This document shows positions 12,801-25,400 of a DNA stretch of 64,000 bases, in pieces (within the stretch, counting starts at the first letter, position 1; each line of letters opens with the position of its first letter). The notes under the pieces are model-generated. The model was not told the origin of the DNA and did not search any database. It saw only the letters and a list, made by a program, of their open reading frames with translations. The DNA lies in assembly GCA_024500155.1 (NCBI GenBank), contig CM044867.1:29399632-29463631 (forward strand). The letters run 5' to 3'. The translations under genes were made by a program, and so were the position numbers. The DNA comes from Chenopodium formosanum. Taxonomy: Eukaryota; Streptophyta; Magnoliopsida; Caryophyllales; Amaranthaceae.

Positions 12801-14206
12801 ATGTGTCTAGCATCGTTCCATAAGACCTCAGTATCTTGGCCAGCACGAATAACAAACTGATCACGAGCTTTCGAATCAGTGAGCCAATGATGTAGGTTTT
12901 CCTGCAAGGTCATGGAAGCAGAGTAAGCATAAAAGTGGATCACACGAGTAACTCACTTCGTTCCAAATCATTAGTCTGAGAGTCACCAGAATGCATCACA
13001 ACAACTTATTAGAAGTTTGGCATTCTAAGGAATCAGTGTAAAGACTAGAGAGTACCCAAGATGAGCAAGACCAATACCCAGCTACCCAAGGTACAATAAA
13101 AGAGATAGAGGAAGCAAACAACATCTCTAAAAGTAGACAACAAATATATGTCTATATACAAGAATCTCTGAAAAAATTTGAGTCAATTTTCAAACTTTTC
13201 ATCCCAATTCTCCAAAACAACACTTCTTTTATTCGTACAGGTAATGCGGGATTAAGCATTAAGCAATCGTTCTACATTTACCAAAAACAGCTACTAAAAT
13301 TTTGCTTGTCACATATTTGGAAGAGTTATCTGAATTCCTCATTAATAAACAGTAATATATCCCTCATAATCGAACTCAGATGACTATGCATTCGGCCACC
13401 ATATTCTTTAACGAGTATAATTTAATACCAAAAAATTCACTAGCAAATCAATCACTAATAGTTTAGAGAACTAAATCACCCTACAATTTCAATACAAACA
13501 CACGAAATCAATTTCAAAAGTAATCAAACTTACAGTAGGAGTATACGGCTTCGTTTCGGGAGGAGCCCACTCATCAGGAACATTCATAAACTTCTCAATT
13601 TCATCAAACAAATTGACTGCAAAGATATGAGACTTATCCAATTTATACCCATGAGTCTTCTCCTTCGCAAGTTCAGCTTCCTATCATAGAAAATCCCAAA
13701 TAACACCATTATCAACCAAATTTCATCAATTACAACCAAATTAAAGAGAAAAATTAAATATATTAACCTGAGGTGTATTAAACTCAATGAAGCAGTAACC
13801 TAGGGTTTTCCCAGTTGGATCAACCGGCATCCAAAACCCATCATCCTTAATCACACCAATTTGACTGTAAATTTTACGAATAACACTTTCCAACTTATCG
13901 AATTTCTCCTTCGGAACTTGAGGAAGATGATCAACAACAATAATATTCGAAAACCCAATGTCGAAATCTGAGTTTTCTTCATCTCTAAGATCTTCATCAT
14001 CACTGCTCCAAATTCAAAACCCAAAAAATTATAGAAATCGAATTCAAAAAACTGATTAAAGGAAGAATCTTTACACCAAAAAAGAGGAAATTAAACAACC
14101 TTATGATGCCGAAATCTTCGCCGGGAGGAAGAAGAACATTGTCCCAATCGATTTGGGAGAGATCGACGTTGAGTCGAGCTGCCATTGCATCAATTTCCAC
14201 CGTCAT
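9869..14206 (-). CDS. EIF3B: Eukaryotic translation initiation factor 3 subunit B
   Basis: Scaffold subunit of cytosolic eIF3, which helps load mRNA and initiator tRNA on the 40S ribosome. Eleven coding exons join in frame: 14206-14100, 14005-13768, 13680-13534, 12901-12773, 12608-12480, 12396-12313, 12211-12087, 12005-11813, 11665-11133, 11020-10912 and 10198-9869. The product is 707 aa, close to the roughly 710 aa usual in plants. In order it has an acidic N-terminus with LPPGEDFGII, an RRM (about residues 55-140, containing GYCFIEF), a long beta-propeller region (for example FVQWSPLGTYLATVHRQGA and FAWEPKGHRFAVIHGDNP) and a charged C-terminus with EEEISKNLKKYSKKYEAEDQDVS, ending in a Glu-rich tail. 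The start at 14206 gives the family N-terminus. No break was seen. The 3' UTR probably runs below 9869. Confidence 0.96.
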
Positions 14207-14289
14207 GGTGGCTGAGTGCAGTTGTTGTTGTTCTCTGAATTCGCCCTTTTTCTCTTTCCTTTTCTGTTCTGCTTCTGTGTTATTCGTCT

Positions 14290-15050
14290 GATAAAATTAG
14301 GGTTTTTGTGTGCGAAGAAGACTAGCAGTGTAAATTGGGATTGGATGGAATTAGAGTTTTATTGGGCTTAGGCCTCTATGAGAGTATGAGTCGGTTCAAC
14401 TTTGATATAGAATCGGATGCCCATACAAGTTTTATGTATCGCATTAGAAAATTCCTCTCGTGCGAGCGTTTCCTAATGTTTCATCTTTTTCTTACCTTAT
14501 TTTATCTTTTCATCTTTTTTTTTTACCTATAATTGCAAATTTGATGTATCTTTTAAAATAAATATATTGACAACTATAAACTTAAGCAAAAAATATGAAA
14601 ATATTATTCTTAACATCATTTGCTATGGACTATTTCCCTTGGAAGATATAAATATGTACAATATACTTTTATTACAACAAGAGTATACGAAGTATAATTT
14701 TTTTTCCTGATTTTTTTTCATTATGTAATAGAAGTTACAAGCTTAAATAATGGAATGTGAATATTAAATCAACAAATGATACTTTTGTTATTTTCTTGAA
14801 TAATTTATGAATTTCAATCAATTAGCACTCTATGAAAACTTCAATAATACTTGCTAAAGACGACACATGTTAATGGTTCTTAGTGTGATTTTTTCTTGCC
14901 AAGCATTCAATTGATATGAATGTATGTAACATACGAAAATATTATAATGTTAATTTTATAATTTTAAATATAGTTATTGAAAATTACCGTGCATGGCATG
15001 AGACCTAACCTAGTGCTAATCTAGAGAAGATACATCAAATATGATTTTGT
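14290..15050. other. eIF3b upstream region and AT-rich intergenic DNA
   Basis: The eIF3b 5' UTR and promoter should begin just above 14206. The CT-rich stretch around 14225-14275 (minus-strand GA-rich) is likely leader. The rest is AT-rich with no gene. At about 14987-15015 a motif like CCGTGCATGGCA...CTAG resembles a decayed Helitron 3' end. Confidence 0.35.
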
Positions 15051-15059
15051 TAGATTCTT

Positions 15060-15550
15060 AACAATGTGCATTTAGTGACTTTACCACTGAGCTCGGGGGC
15101 GTCATAAGAGATTTTACAGGGGACATTATGGCTACCACTTGCATCTTGCTTCAAGGAAGCTTCGAGGTTGACATTGCGGAAGCTATGGCTGCCAGACACA
15201 CTCTCCGCATCGCCATGGAGTCCGGTTTCAATCAAGTCATATTGGAAGTGGATAACCTCAAATTGTTTAACCATCTATCCAAGGACATTTGTGACTTTGC
15301 CTGTTTTCGGTCTGATTGTTAAAGATATTGTTCATCTTGCTTCTCTTTGTTTTTCTTGTAGTTTTTCTCATGTGGGAAGGAGGGGAAATAGGGTGACACA
15401 TGTGTTTAGCCAATTGTAGTAGAGACTATGATGTTATGAGGGTATGGATGGAAGATATCCCTCCATGTGCCTCTGCCACTGTTTCTTGTGATCGTGCTTT
15501 GCTCAATTAATCAAATTTCTTGCAACCTGTAAATAAAAAAAAATTAAAAA
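15060..15550 (+). pseudogene. LINE (L1-type) RNase H end, 5' truncated and frameshifted
   Basis: A plus-strand reading frame encodes part of the plant LINE/RVT_3 RNase H-like domain: GGVIRDFTGDIMA, then the alpha-helical AEAMAARHTLRIAMESG and VILEVDN. It shifts frame near 15300 into HVGRRGNRVTH and ends with WMEDIPP followed by stops and an A-rich tail at about 15533-15560. This is the 3' end of a non-LTR retrotransposon, inactive by truncation and frameshift. It is unrelated to the neighbouring eIF3b gene. Confidence 0.75.
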
Positions 15551-15559
15551 AAAAATAAA

Positions 15560-16850
15560 CAATGTGTATTTTATTGATATGTAATTTTCGTAATTTTTTT
15601 TATTATGAAATTAAAGATACTTAGCGATAAAAAAATCGCACATAAAACGATAAAGTATGTTCATAATTTATTTTTTCTGATCTGATCTGTTTTGAACTTA
15701 TTTTTTCAGATCTGAAATAAGTTATAATGTGTTGAAATAAGGTAAATTAAACATGGTCTAACTTGATTGTTTTAATGAAAAGGGGCAATGTGATAAGTTT
15801 TATAAAAGCATTTTATTCACCATCACTCTATGAATTTTAATTTTTCTTTACTTTTTTTTTAAGGACAATAGAGCATTTTTTGAGGGAATTTCTCTTTACT
15901 TACATAATATAACTTTGTCAATAAAGCATTATATACAAGTATAATATTTATTTATTTTTTACCAGAAGAAAAAGGATTTCATTAATAAAATATAGTTAAA
16001 TGACACTTTCATATAATTCCTAAGAAATTAAAAATTCCACCACAAGTACACACTTTAAAACTAAATACATCGCAGATTTGATTAACAATTGCCTTAATAA
16101 AAACTAAAATTTAATCTTTGATCATTTTAAGATATTATCGGATATATAATGTTTAATATACATTCGATTATTTAAAAAGTTTGTGTTTTGGTTTTAAAGT
16201 ATTGTACTTTCAATTGTGGCAAACTAGTCTATTTTAATGTTATTACTCATAAGATCTCTCTCTGATCTCATGCTCCTCACTTAGGCTCGGTCATGTTCAC
16301 GTCAAAAATAATAAAACAAAGTATTGCCTCACCCAAACATTGGTCAGTCCACCTTAACCCTTTCGCAAACACTCTCTCATCTTCTTCCGCATTTTCTCTC
16401 TCCTCTTTCTATTTTTAGCACACTTGATAATTAAACCTTAACAATGGTTAGATTGGTATCGTCGACGGCGAGAAACTCATCGGGATAAAAGATGTCATCC
16501 ATGGAGGAAGAGAGAAAGTTTAAGAGAATTAAAGAGGATAGAGAAAATAAAGATTGTTGATTATATTTGTCCATGATTTATGCTTAAATTGGCTTGATAA
16601 TTGCTTGAAATTTTTGGATTTTTCAAAAAATGCCCAAAAAAAATCAATTTTGGGCTTTCTTGTGTTGTGTATAATTATTGAGATCAATTCTCCTATGTGA
16701 TTGTATGTTGAATTGTGAGCGTTTTGATAACAAATGCATGTATTTTGGTTGAGAAATGAGCATATTATGTAATACCCATGAGCTTAGTAGGGGACCTTCA
16801 ATGGTGGTTCCTCTATTATTGACCTTTTAATTATTTTTATAACATAAATT
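15560..16850. other. AT-rich intergenic DNA, no gene seen
   Basis: No coding sequence recognised. At about 15955-16080 there is a stretch like the 3' end of a minus-strand poly(A) retroposon (T-rich, then TTTCATTAATAAAATAT). At 16317-16340 GTATTGCCTCACCCAAAC is inversely repeated by sequence flanking the hAT MITE near 17450-18040, so an older inverted-repeat element may span about 16.3-18.0 kb. Confidence 0.3.
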
Positions 16851-16859
16851 ATATTGTCT

Positions 16860-17430
16860 AGATTATATCATGTATAATAATTTGGATGATATACTCTATA
16901 ATTTGGATAATAGCATCCATTGTCTGGATGATATCTCATATTAGTTCAATGATATCCTCTATGAGTTCAATGATATCCTTTAATATATAGGTTCATGATA
17001 TTATGTATATCCTCTATTGGTTCTATGATGTCATCTATAAGTTGGATGATATCATCCATCGCATAGATAATATCATTTATAAACTAGATGATATCCTTTA
17101 TAGGTTGGATGATATATATCCTCTAATGGTTATGTGATATCATTTGTAGGCTAGATGATATCCTCTATTAGTTTGTTAGATGCATGATATCCTTTATTGG
17201 TTATATGATATCATCTATTGTATCTATGATAATCCTATATTGATTCTATGATATCCTCTATTGGTTCCATGATATTATCCTTGATAATATCATCTACTGT
17301 GTATATATATAATATCATATAAAGATGATATCATCTGTTTGTTCAATGATATCCTCTATTGGTTCCATGATATCATGTATAGGCTTAATGAAATCCTATA
17401 TTGGTTATAAGATATCATCTACAAACAGGG
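16860..17430. repeat. GATATC-rich degenerate minisatellite
   Basis: About 560 bp built from imperfect units of roughly 20-45 bp. Variants of TGGATGATATC, TCTATTGGTT and CATGATATC alternate, and GATATC or a one-base variant recurs more than fifteen times. There is no reading frame and no regular spacer pattern. Confidence 0.7.
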
Positions 17431-17470
17431 ATTGTTGTTTTAAAGCTTGACTCACCAAACTATTGGTGAG

Positions 17471-18006
17471 TAGGAATGACAACAGATCGGATTCGAGTCG
17501 GATGTAGCTAAATCTGAATTCGATCCGTTTAGTAAACGGACCCTGGACTCGCGTTTGAAAAAACCGAGTCTGAATCCGATCCGACTCGTAATTTTCGAAT
17601 TTGAATCCGCTTCGTTTATACGAACCTCCAAAATGAGCCGAATATTTTTTTTTTAATAATTTTTTTTATAATGTCATATACCTATAATTGTTTGTATTGT
17701 CATACCAAGTAAAGTATAAACATAACATATTTAAATTATAAACTTAGTTACATAACAAAATTTTACTACAAACACAAGCAAACAATTGTCCCTAGTTATA
17801 AAGCATATGTTCATACTCTCGGATTCGGACTCGGATCGGACTCTACCGGACTTTGCGTAGGGTCCAAGTCCGATCCGCCTCCTATTCGGATTCGGATCTA
17901 TTTTATCGGATTCGGACTCGGTCCAATTTTAAACAGATTCGGATCAGACTTTTTCCTTCGAATCGGATCGGATTCGAATTGAACTTGGATTAAATTGCCA
18001 TCCCTA
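17471..18006. mobile_element. hAT-type MITE (536 bp)
   Basis: The inverted termini are TAGGAATGACAA and TTGCCATCCCTA, with a perfect 8-bp target duplication TTGGTGAG (17463-17470 and 18007-18014). The interior is rich in CGGATTCGGA/TCCGATCCG strings in both orientations. There is no transposase. Confidence 0.9.
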
Positions 18007-18014
18007 TTGGTGAG

Positions 18015-18611
18015 GCAAGCCTCACACAATACCTTCTCAAATAATAATATGGAGTATGCACTAAAAATAATGTTAGTTTAGTAAAAATTAGATCAATTCA
18101 ATAAAAAAAAAACAAATTCAGTTCAGTAAAAATCATTAACTTTTTTTTTAAAAAAAATACATAATAGAGAATTAGTAGAAAAAAAAAATTCAAAGAAATA
18201 TTAATTTAAGTCTAAAAATAATTTCAGTTTCGTAAATTAAATTTCAGTTTTGAAAAAATAAGGCGAAATGAATAGGCCTTAATCACTTTTTTTTTTGTTT
18301 GTTTGTACTTGGGTATTAATTTTTTCCCTCTCACATATCTTTTTTTCAATAAAATTTTGCACCTATTAATATTATCTTTGTGAAAAAAAAATTCTCTCTT
18401 ACATCTCTTACTTATCAATAAAATAAGTTGGAAATCGTTCGGAGGTGTGTAAATGCTCCAAAAATAACAAGGCTATTTTTGGTTGCATGCTTGTCTGCTT
18501 GCCCAATCGAGCATGGATCAAATTGTCCAGTATACATTCCTTGAATTTTCAACTTCTACAACATGGTAAACAAGAAAGGAGTGTGCTATTTGATTCATGT
18601 TGTTAATACTT
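18015..18611. other. AT-rich intergenic DNA, no gene seen
   Basis: A/T homopolymer-rich sequence. The 64-codon minus-strand ORF (18418-18224) is Lys-rich only because of base composition and is not considered a gene. Confidence 0.3.
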
Positions 18612-18920
18612 TATTATTGAGGTCTTGCTTCAGTGGTTAAGATTGAGGGTCTATGTATGATAGTGTTCAAATCCCCTCATCCCCCATTTGTAATTTGTTA
18701 ATGGTGAAGATTGAGGTCACAGGTTAAGATCCCCTCGCCCCACATTTGTATTTTACTAGTGGCTAAGTACTTTGCTAGTGGGTAAGAATGATAGGTCACA
18801 AGTTCAAATTCCCTCATTCCCATTTGTAATTTGCTATTGGTTAATGCTAGGGCTTACGTACGAATATACGATAGGTTACAGGTTCAAATCTCTCTCCATT
18901 TGTAATATGCATTGCCCTTA
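18612..18920 (+). repeat. Tandem tRNA-like (SINE head) repeats
   Basis: Three to four consecutive units each carry an A-box-like AGTGGTTAAGATTG or variant, and a B-box-like GTTCAAATCCCCTC or GGTTCAAATCTC, each followed by CATTTGTAATTTG. This is the RNA polymerase III promoter layout of tRNA-derived SINEs. No unit folds obviously into a complete tRNA, so it is called a repeat and not a tRNA gene. Confidence 0.55.
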
Positions 18921-19138
18921 GGGTTTATTTGAGCCAAATAAAATGTTCTTAATACTTCACCTATGTTCTTTCAAATAGTGAGACACTCGTATTGTACACA
19001 AGTTAAAGTTGTCAATTACTGACCTATCCCGATCCAAACCTGACATGGTTATTGGTTACTAAGAAAGAACTCGACCCAACCCAAACTCAACCTGATTTGA
19101 CCCATTTATCATATTTTGAGTTATAATTTTTTTTTATT

Positions 19139-19320
19139 TTTTATTTTGACTTGACTGAACCTGACCCGTTAACTCAAATGGACTGCACGGCTGCGCACAC
19201 ATTGCTAATTGAACCGTCGTTAGCAATTTTTTATTTTTTTTATTTTTTATTTTGACTTGACTGAACCTGACCCGTTAACTCAAATGGACTGCACGGCTGC
19301 ACGCACATTGCTAATTCCCC
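19139..19320. repeat. Roughly 100-bp tandem duplication upstream of ATG5
   Basis: Two nearly identical blocks (about 19139-19211 and 19245-19318) share TTTTGACTTGACTGAACC, GTTAACTCAAATGGACTGCA and CATTGCTAATT. They lie 120-300 bp before the ATG5 start codon, hence in or next to its promoter and 5' UTR. Confidence 0.75.
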
Positions 19321-19436
19321 CATCATAAGCAATTTTATAATTTTCATTTTCTCAACGGGAGATCAATCGCAATCTTTTCGTGTTTGCGGTATAATTGGGG
19401 CAATTGAGAAATTCCGAAATTGAGTCAAACAGAAAG

Positions 19437-22400
19437 ATGGGTAATGAAGGAACAGAAGCACTCAAGTATGTTTGGAAAGGAGCAATTCCCCTTCAAATTC
19501 ATCTCCATGATTCTGAAGTCGCCACTCTTCCTCCTCCTCCCCCAGTTCTGGTTTGCATTCTTCTTCATTTCTTTCATTATTCACTTATAATTTCTTCTGG
19601 GTTTTTTGTTTTTAGTTTGATTTTGGGTTTTCTTTTTGCAATTTTATTCATATGATCGCATTAATTCCAAGTTATGTTCTTGTTGGGTTTAGTTCTAGTT
19701 GTTAGTTTGATTGTAATTTGAATCTTGGTTTTGTTTGTTGTAAAATTTATTAATGCAATTGTTGCTTGTTTGGTCTTGTTGGGTCTATGCTAGAATTGTT
19801 GATACTAATTTGTGCAAAACAAATCGATGTTAATAAGTTGTTGCCAGTTATGGTAGGCTGGGCATTCTCATTTGGTGATTTTATGTTGTGGCGTCGACTC
19901 GAATACAGACTTAAACTGTTTCTTACTTCGTATAAGGCAATGCTTGGAGTGAGGAAAATCATTTAGGGGTAATCATAATTTACAATTGTGGCGCTACTTT
20001 AGTAGGCAAACTACTATGTCGATTATGTTTGAAAGGGTTTAATAGGCTTTCTTATCTCATGATCTAGCAGTAATGTACTCCCAAATAGGAGGATTTCTAA
20101 ACCTCCACCTACTTGATACCACTTTGGTCTCTACCAAGTGGGGACCAAGTGTACTTTTACCGACACTTTTGTCTTTAGTGGTTTGGTTCTGGTTTCAACG
20201 TGGATGGTATACCAACAATAGCCAAGGTAGGCTTAGATGGTATTCATTTTTGATACCTACGAACTCTTAGATGGTATTACTTTTGATACTATCTAACACC
20301 TTTTCAATACCAACGAACACCTTACTGGTACTTACAAACTTATATATAGTATGATATCAACTAATGTTTACTTGTTTCTTGATTAATGACTTTTAACGGT
20401 ACTAGTTATCACTACTCTACTACTTATACATCAAAATAAGTTATTTTAACAGTTTAATAGCCCACCATGCTTCGCAATAATTATATTTAACTAGAGAGCT
20501 TTGACCAATACCTGAATCTAGTCGACAATGGAACCTCCGGCGTTCTGAGCTTCCGGCTTTACCAAGGTAGCTAACCCCGACCCTGTCTTCCTTAGATCAG
20601 GCTCAGCACAGATCTATTTCGTTTCCTACCTTAGACCGTAATATCTAACTAAACAATCCTTACTGTGTTTATGATGGAAATATTTAAACAGAAAGGTAAC
20701 TCATTTGATATATAAGGTTCAAGGGGATAACGTTCCCTTCTTGAACGAAACTTTTATTTAAATTGAAAAGATTACAACACTCATATCTTACGACGCACAC
20801 ACAAACTGAAAGCTTAAACAGATATAAGCTGAACTAGAGTTTTCTCTACTTTAAGAGAGATGGAGAACCAATCTGTCTCTTAAGGTGAATATTTTTCTCT
20901 AGAGGACTCTCTATTATTTTCAGAGTAATTCTCTAGCTAACTCTTCCAACTCTGCCTTCACTTCTTTGCCTAAGTCCCTTTATATAGGGAAACAAAGTTA
21001 CATAGGATTCCTACCAAGCAATTCTACACTATTGCTTTTTACAGAGATATTTTGAAACGAAAACCATTAGTAAAACGTGGCTACAGTGAAGATTCCTTGC
21101 ATTATTGCTGGTGTGGGCTCAAGCCTTTATAATTTCATCCATCATTATTTCTTGTAGGCCTCCCTCACTATCTTTACTGTCTTCATACATAGGATTCTCT
21201 CTGCAAAGGTCTGCAACACATTTGGCTGCATACTCCTCATCCCAACTCATGAATGCTTCAAACAGATACTCATGGCCTTCAAATGACAGAAACTTTCCAC
21301 TTTCAATATCTTCTAAATATTTGTAGATTGACTCGGTGTTGTTTATGCCATCTACTAAATATTCTTTCATCTCGTTTGGCGCCACAATTGTAGTGTTACC
21401 AACATGAAACATGACAAGAGGAATTCCTTTTCTTTTTATAAAATCGTTAAGATATTGTGAAATGTAGAAAAATCCCAGTGCTCTGGCTTCAGTTGGATTT
21501 CTAACAGTCTTCTGACGAATTAGTATGGGATCTTTGCAACACCTTATTCTTCCAAACATTATCAAGTAATGCGGAGGACTAACTTTTCCTTCCTTAACTT
21601 CGATATTAGCACATTGCACCTTTACACTTAGCTGAAACTCATCCTTTTTGTCACCACAATATTTTCGAACCCTGTTGAACGCATACTGTTGGAACTTCGT
21701 GAGTCTTTGGAAGAAAGAGTCATTAGGAGTAGGGAATTCATAGAAATCGTGTACCATCCCATAATCCCAAGCCTTGTAATGTATATCAATGAATGGAGCA
21801 TTCTTATCAAGAGGATATGGATAGAGTCGCACTGATGCAACTTTAGAGTTTTTGGAAAACTCTATCCTATCTCCCCATAGATCTCGAACATCAAAGAATT
21901 TACTGGACCTTGTGACCACCAACTCGTACCATGTCCTAAAATCGTTATCTCTTATTTTATTTAATATTATATTTTGTACATCAGGAATGAGCTGAAATAA
22001 CATAATTGTTATTTCGAACATCAATAACCTCTGGACTGCCCGATGGCAACCCTTAATTAAACCATCTCGTGAACGTTGTTTTGCTGATATGATTAAGCCT
22101 TGCATTAAGGCCCAACTAGAGGGTGAAACCCGCTCCATTGCCTTTTCGGTCTCATCAATGAGAGTTTTCCTCTCTACATCCATCTTTTGAAGTTGGTATG
22201 CAGGAGGTTTTTGTGTAGTCTTGAGCTTCTTGGACGACATTAGCTAACTCTCTGGTCAAGCTGTCTGCTAAAGAATTCTTTGTTCCCTGTATATGTTCAA
22301 CAGTAAAAGAGAATTGGTTAAGCCATAATTGCCAACGCAGGAGTCTCCCTTGCGCTTGCATATTAGACAAATTCTTTTTAACAAAACCGAGTATGCCTTT

Positions 22401-25400
22401 GCAATCTGTTCTTATTAAGAACTGTTTAGGGGCTAAGAAGATTAAGAACTTCTCGATCCCTCTAATAACTGCAAGGATTTCCTTTTGCATTGTAGGATAA
22501 TTTAACTCAGCTTTATTAAAACTTCCACTGCTATATCTGCAAAGTTTTTCTCCTTCTTTTATTTTTAACACAGCGCTCCAGTGCTCATTACTAGCATCTG
22601 TTTCAAGGATTAAATCATCTTCGCTGGTAGGTAGTGTTAGTACAGGAAGATCTTTACACATAGCTTTTAAATTTTGAACAATTTTAGAATCACAATCCTT
22701 CCAGCTCCAAGTTAATTCTTTCTTGAGTTTTTGTTGTAATGGTTTTCTTAATAGAGCAAGATTTTCTATGAAATCAGAAGCATAAGTTAAACATCCAAGA
22801 AATCTTTCTAGTTGTTTTCTATCTTCAATTTTATCAGGAAATTTTTCAATCTTTTCTAGGATATGCTTTTGCAATATTATTTGTCATGCTTTAATTTCTA
22901 ATCCTAGAAACTCAATTTCTTGTTTAGCATATACACATTTATCTTTTCCAAGGATTATTCCATGTTCAGCACATTTTTGAGTTACAGCTTTAAGATCATT
23001 CTTATGCTGTTCTAAATCCTTTGAGAAGATTAAAATATCATCTATGTAAACCAAACAACAATGATTAAGTTTTCTAAAAATATTATCCATTCTTCTCTGA
23101 AATATTTGTGGAGCATTTTTTAATCCAAAAGGCATTACTAACCATTCGTAATGCCCTTGAGGGGCACTAAATGCAGTTAATGGAATGCTTTCTTCTTCCA
23201 TTTTAATTTGCCAATAACCGCTCTTACAATCCATTTTAGAAAACCATGTGGCTCCTTGTATTCTATTAAATAACACAGTTTTATTGGGAATATAGTAGCC
23301 ATCAAAAACAGTATTGTCATTTAGTTGTTTATAATTAATGACTATTCTAGCTTTACCTCGTTTTTCTTCTGCATGGTTTCTAACAATGAACGCTGGACTG
23401 TTATGAGGACTCTTGCTATTCCTAATTAACTTCTTATTCAACAATTCTTTTATTTTCTCATCGAATTCTAATATATCTTGGTAGGTATAAACCATTTGTC
23501 TTACTCTGATAATCTTATTAGGATTTGTTAAAGTTATCTTAGCAAATGCTTTATCCCTTTCCCAATGCTCTAAAGGATTTGTTGAATATAATTTTTCACA
23601 TAACTTTTCTTGTTGCTTATTAATTTGATCTATTAATGATGATTCTCACTCGGAAATTCTAAGTGCAACCTCTCGTTGTGTAGGTGTAACCCTATCACCA
23701 CGCTCGCTGATGGGTATAAGCCTTTGATATTTTTTGTATAGGAACAGAATGACCATTAATAGTAAAGATTATCTGATCAATAGTTTGAGTGCATGGGGAG
23801 TATAACCTTTGAAAGTTATTTCCTATTATTATATCATGACTTGGCTCATTAGTTGCCCATAAAATAGGAATAACACATTGAACTCCTCCAATTTCTATTT
23901 TTAAATCTTCAATTATCTCCGTATGCATCATGACACTATTATTAGCGATTCTAACTTGCATAGGATTTTTAGCCTTTTTCCATAAGAATTCTGGAAATAA
24001 TGATCTTTTTCCAAAACATGTAGAGCAACCACTATCAATATACGCACATAATTTATATTTATTATAATCTTCAATGCATATATCAATTGGAATATAAATG
24101 CTATTAGGATTAGTACTGGTTACTTCATTACAAGCTTCCATTTGCATATTAACTTCATCTTCATATACTGGTTCACTCACAGTTTTAGTCTTATATCCAA
24201 TTACTTTCCTTTTATCAATAAGATTATTTAAATCTTCATTTAACTCAAAACTAGAACATGATCCCATATCAATGCTATGCCTTGCAGGTTGTTTTAAAGC
24301 CTTTTTACTCTCATATTTTTCATTTAGTTTCTTTAGTAGAACTAATATTTCTTCTTCATCTTCTTCTGGCTTCTCATCACATTGTTTTTTCAATTTTATA
24401 TTCGTTGAGTTTTGTCTACTTAGACTTGGTGTTCTAAGACTCATATTTCTCTGTATCTTAGGTTTCATAGCTACTCCAATATGAAGTAACCCTGATTCAT
24501 CAATTAACATTTTACTTGATCTATTACTAACTGCAGGATTCATAAAGAATTCTTCCCAAGTTTTTTCAATTTCGATTTCGTTAGGATTTACTTTTATAGG
24601 TGTAATTTTCTTCTTAGGGCCTCCTCCTTGCTCATACTTCTGAGCATCGACTATTTGTTTTTTAAAAGATGAGTCTATAGTGTTTACCAACTTATAAACC
24701 ACCTTCCATCTTAATTGTATGGGTCGTGTTCCTTTATGCATTTTTACTCCTTCTGTTAGTAGTTTGATAGCTAAAAACTTAGACGCAAATGAGTCTTCTA
24801 AGCTCACATAATATCTAGGTTCACATATGTAGCTTACCGTTCCTTGACTTAAATTACATGTGATACCACTGATTATTTGATCATAAAATTCTTGATGTCT
24901 AATATTACAAATAAAACTTAAGCACTTAACATCTTTGCCAAAGTCTTGTAAAGGAGTTATGTATACTTGTACTGCACCAATACAAATGTAACTATAATTT
25001 CCTTTTTCTTTATGTTTTTTAATACTTTTCCAGTTTATGATGTTAATTTCAGCTGCTTTTTGTTCACAATCTTCGATTACTATACTTCCTTCCATTTCCT
25101 CACATACATATTTAGTTCTTGTTTTAAAGAAAGAAGTTTAAATATTTTATCCTTAGTAATATGAGGAAAATTCCAGCTTTCTTTGTTTTTCTGATCTAGG
25201 TCATTATCTTCAAATGAGTATTCAGCTCTTTTTAATTGACCTATAGTCATTTTGCTTTTTTCCTCATCACTGTCATCTGATTCTGAGTTTTCTACTTCTT
25301 CTCCTTCCATCATATTATTTATTTCTTCGTAATTTTCATCTTCAAACTCACTGTCTTCAGGTTCTTCATTATACTCATTTTCTTCTTCTATTATTTCAAC

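Noticed and set aside
16860..17430. CRISPR-like spacing of GATATC repeats
   Set aside because: Units vary in length and sequence, there are no unique spacers, and the genome is eukaryotic. It is a minisatellite.
18612..18920. True tRNA gene
   Set aside because: A- and B-box-like strings are present but no complete cloverleaf or anticodon arm could be drawn, so a SINE-type repeat fits better.
19395..19436. Longer ATG5 N-terminus from an upstream in-frame start
   Set aside because: The upstream codon is TTG, and the family N-terminus starts close to the ATG at 19437.
24098..24484. 128-codon plus-strand ORF inside the pararetrovirus
   Set aside because: It is antisense to the movement-protein/protease ORF, hydrophobic by base composition, with no motif.
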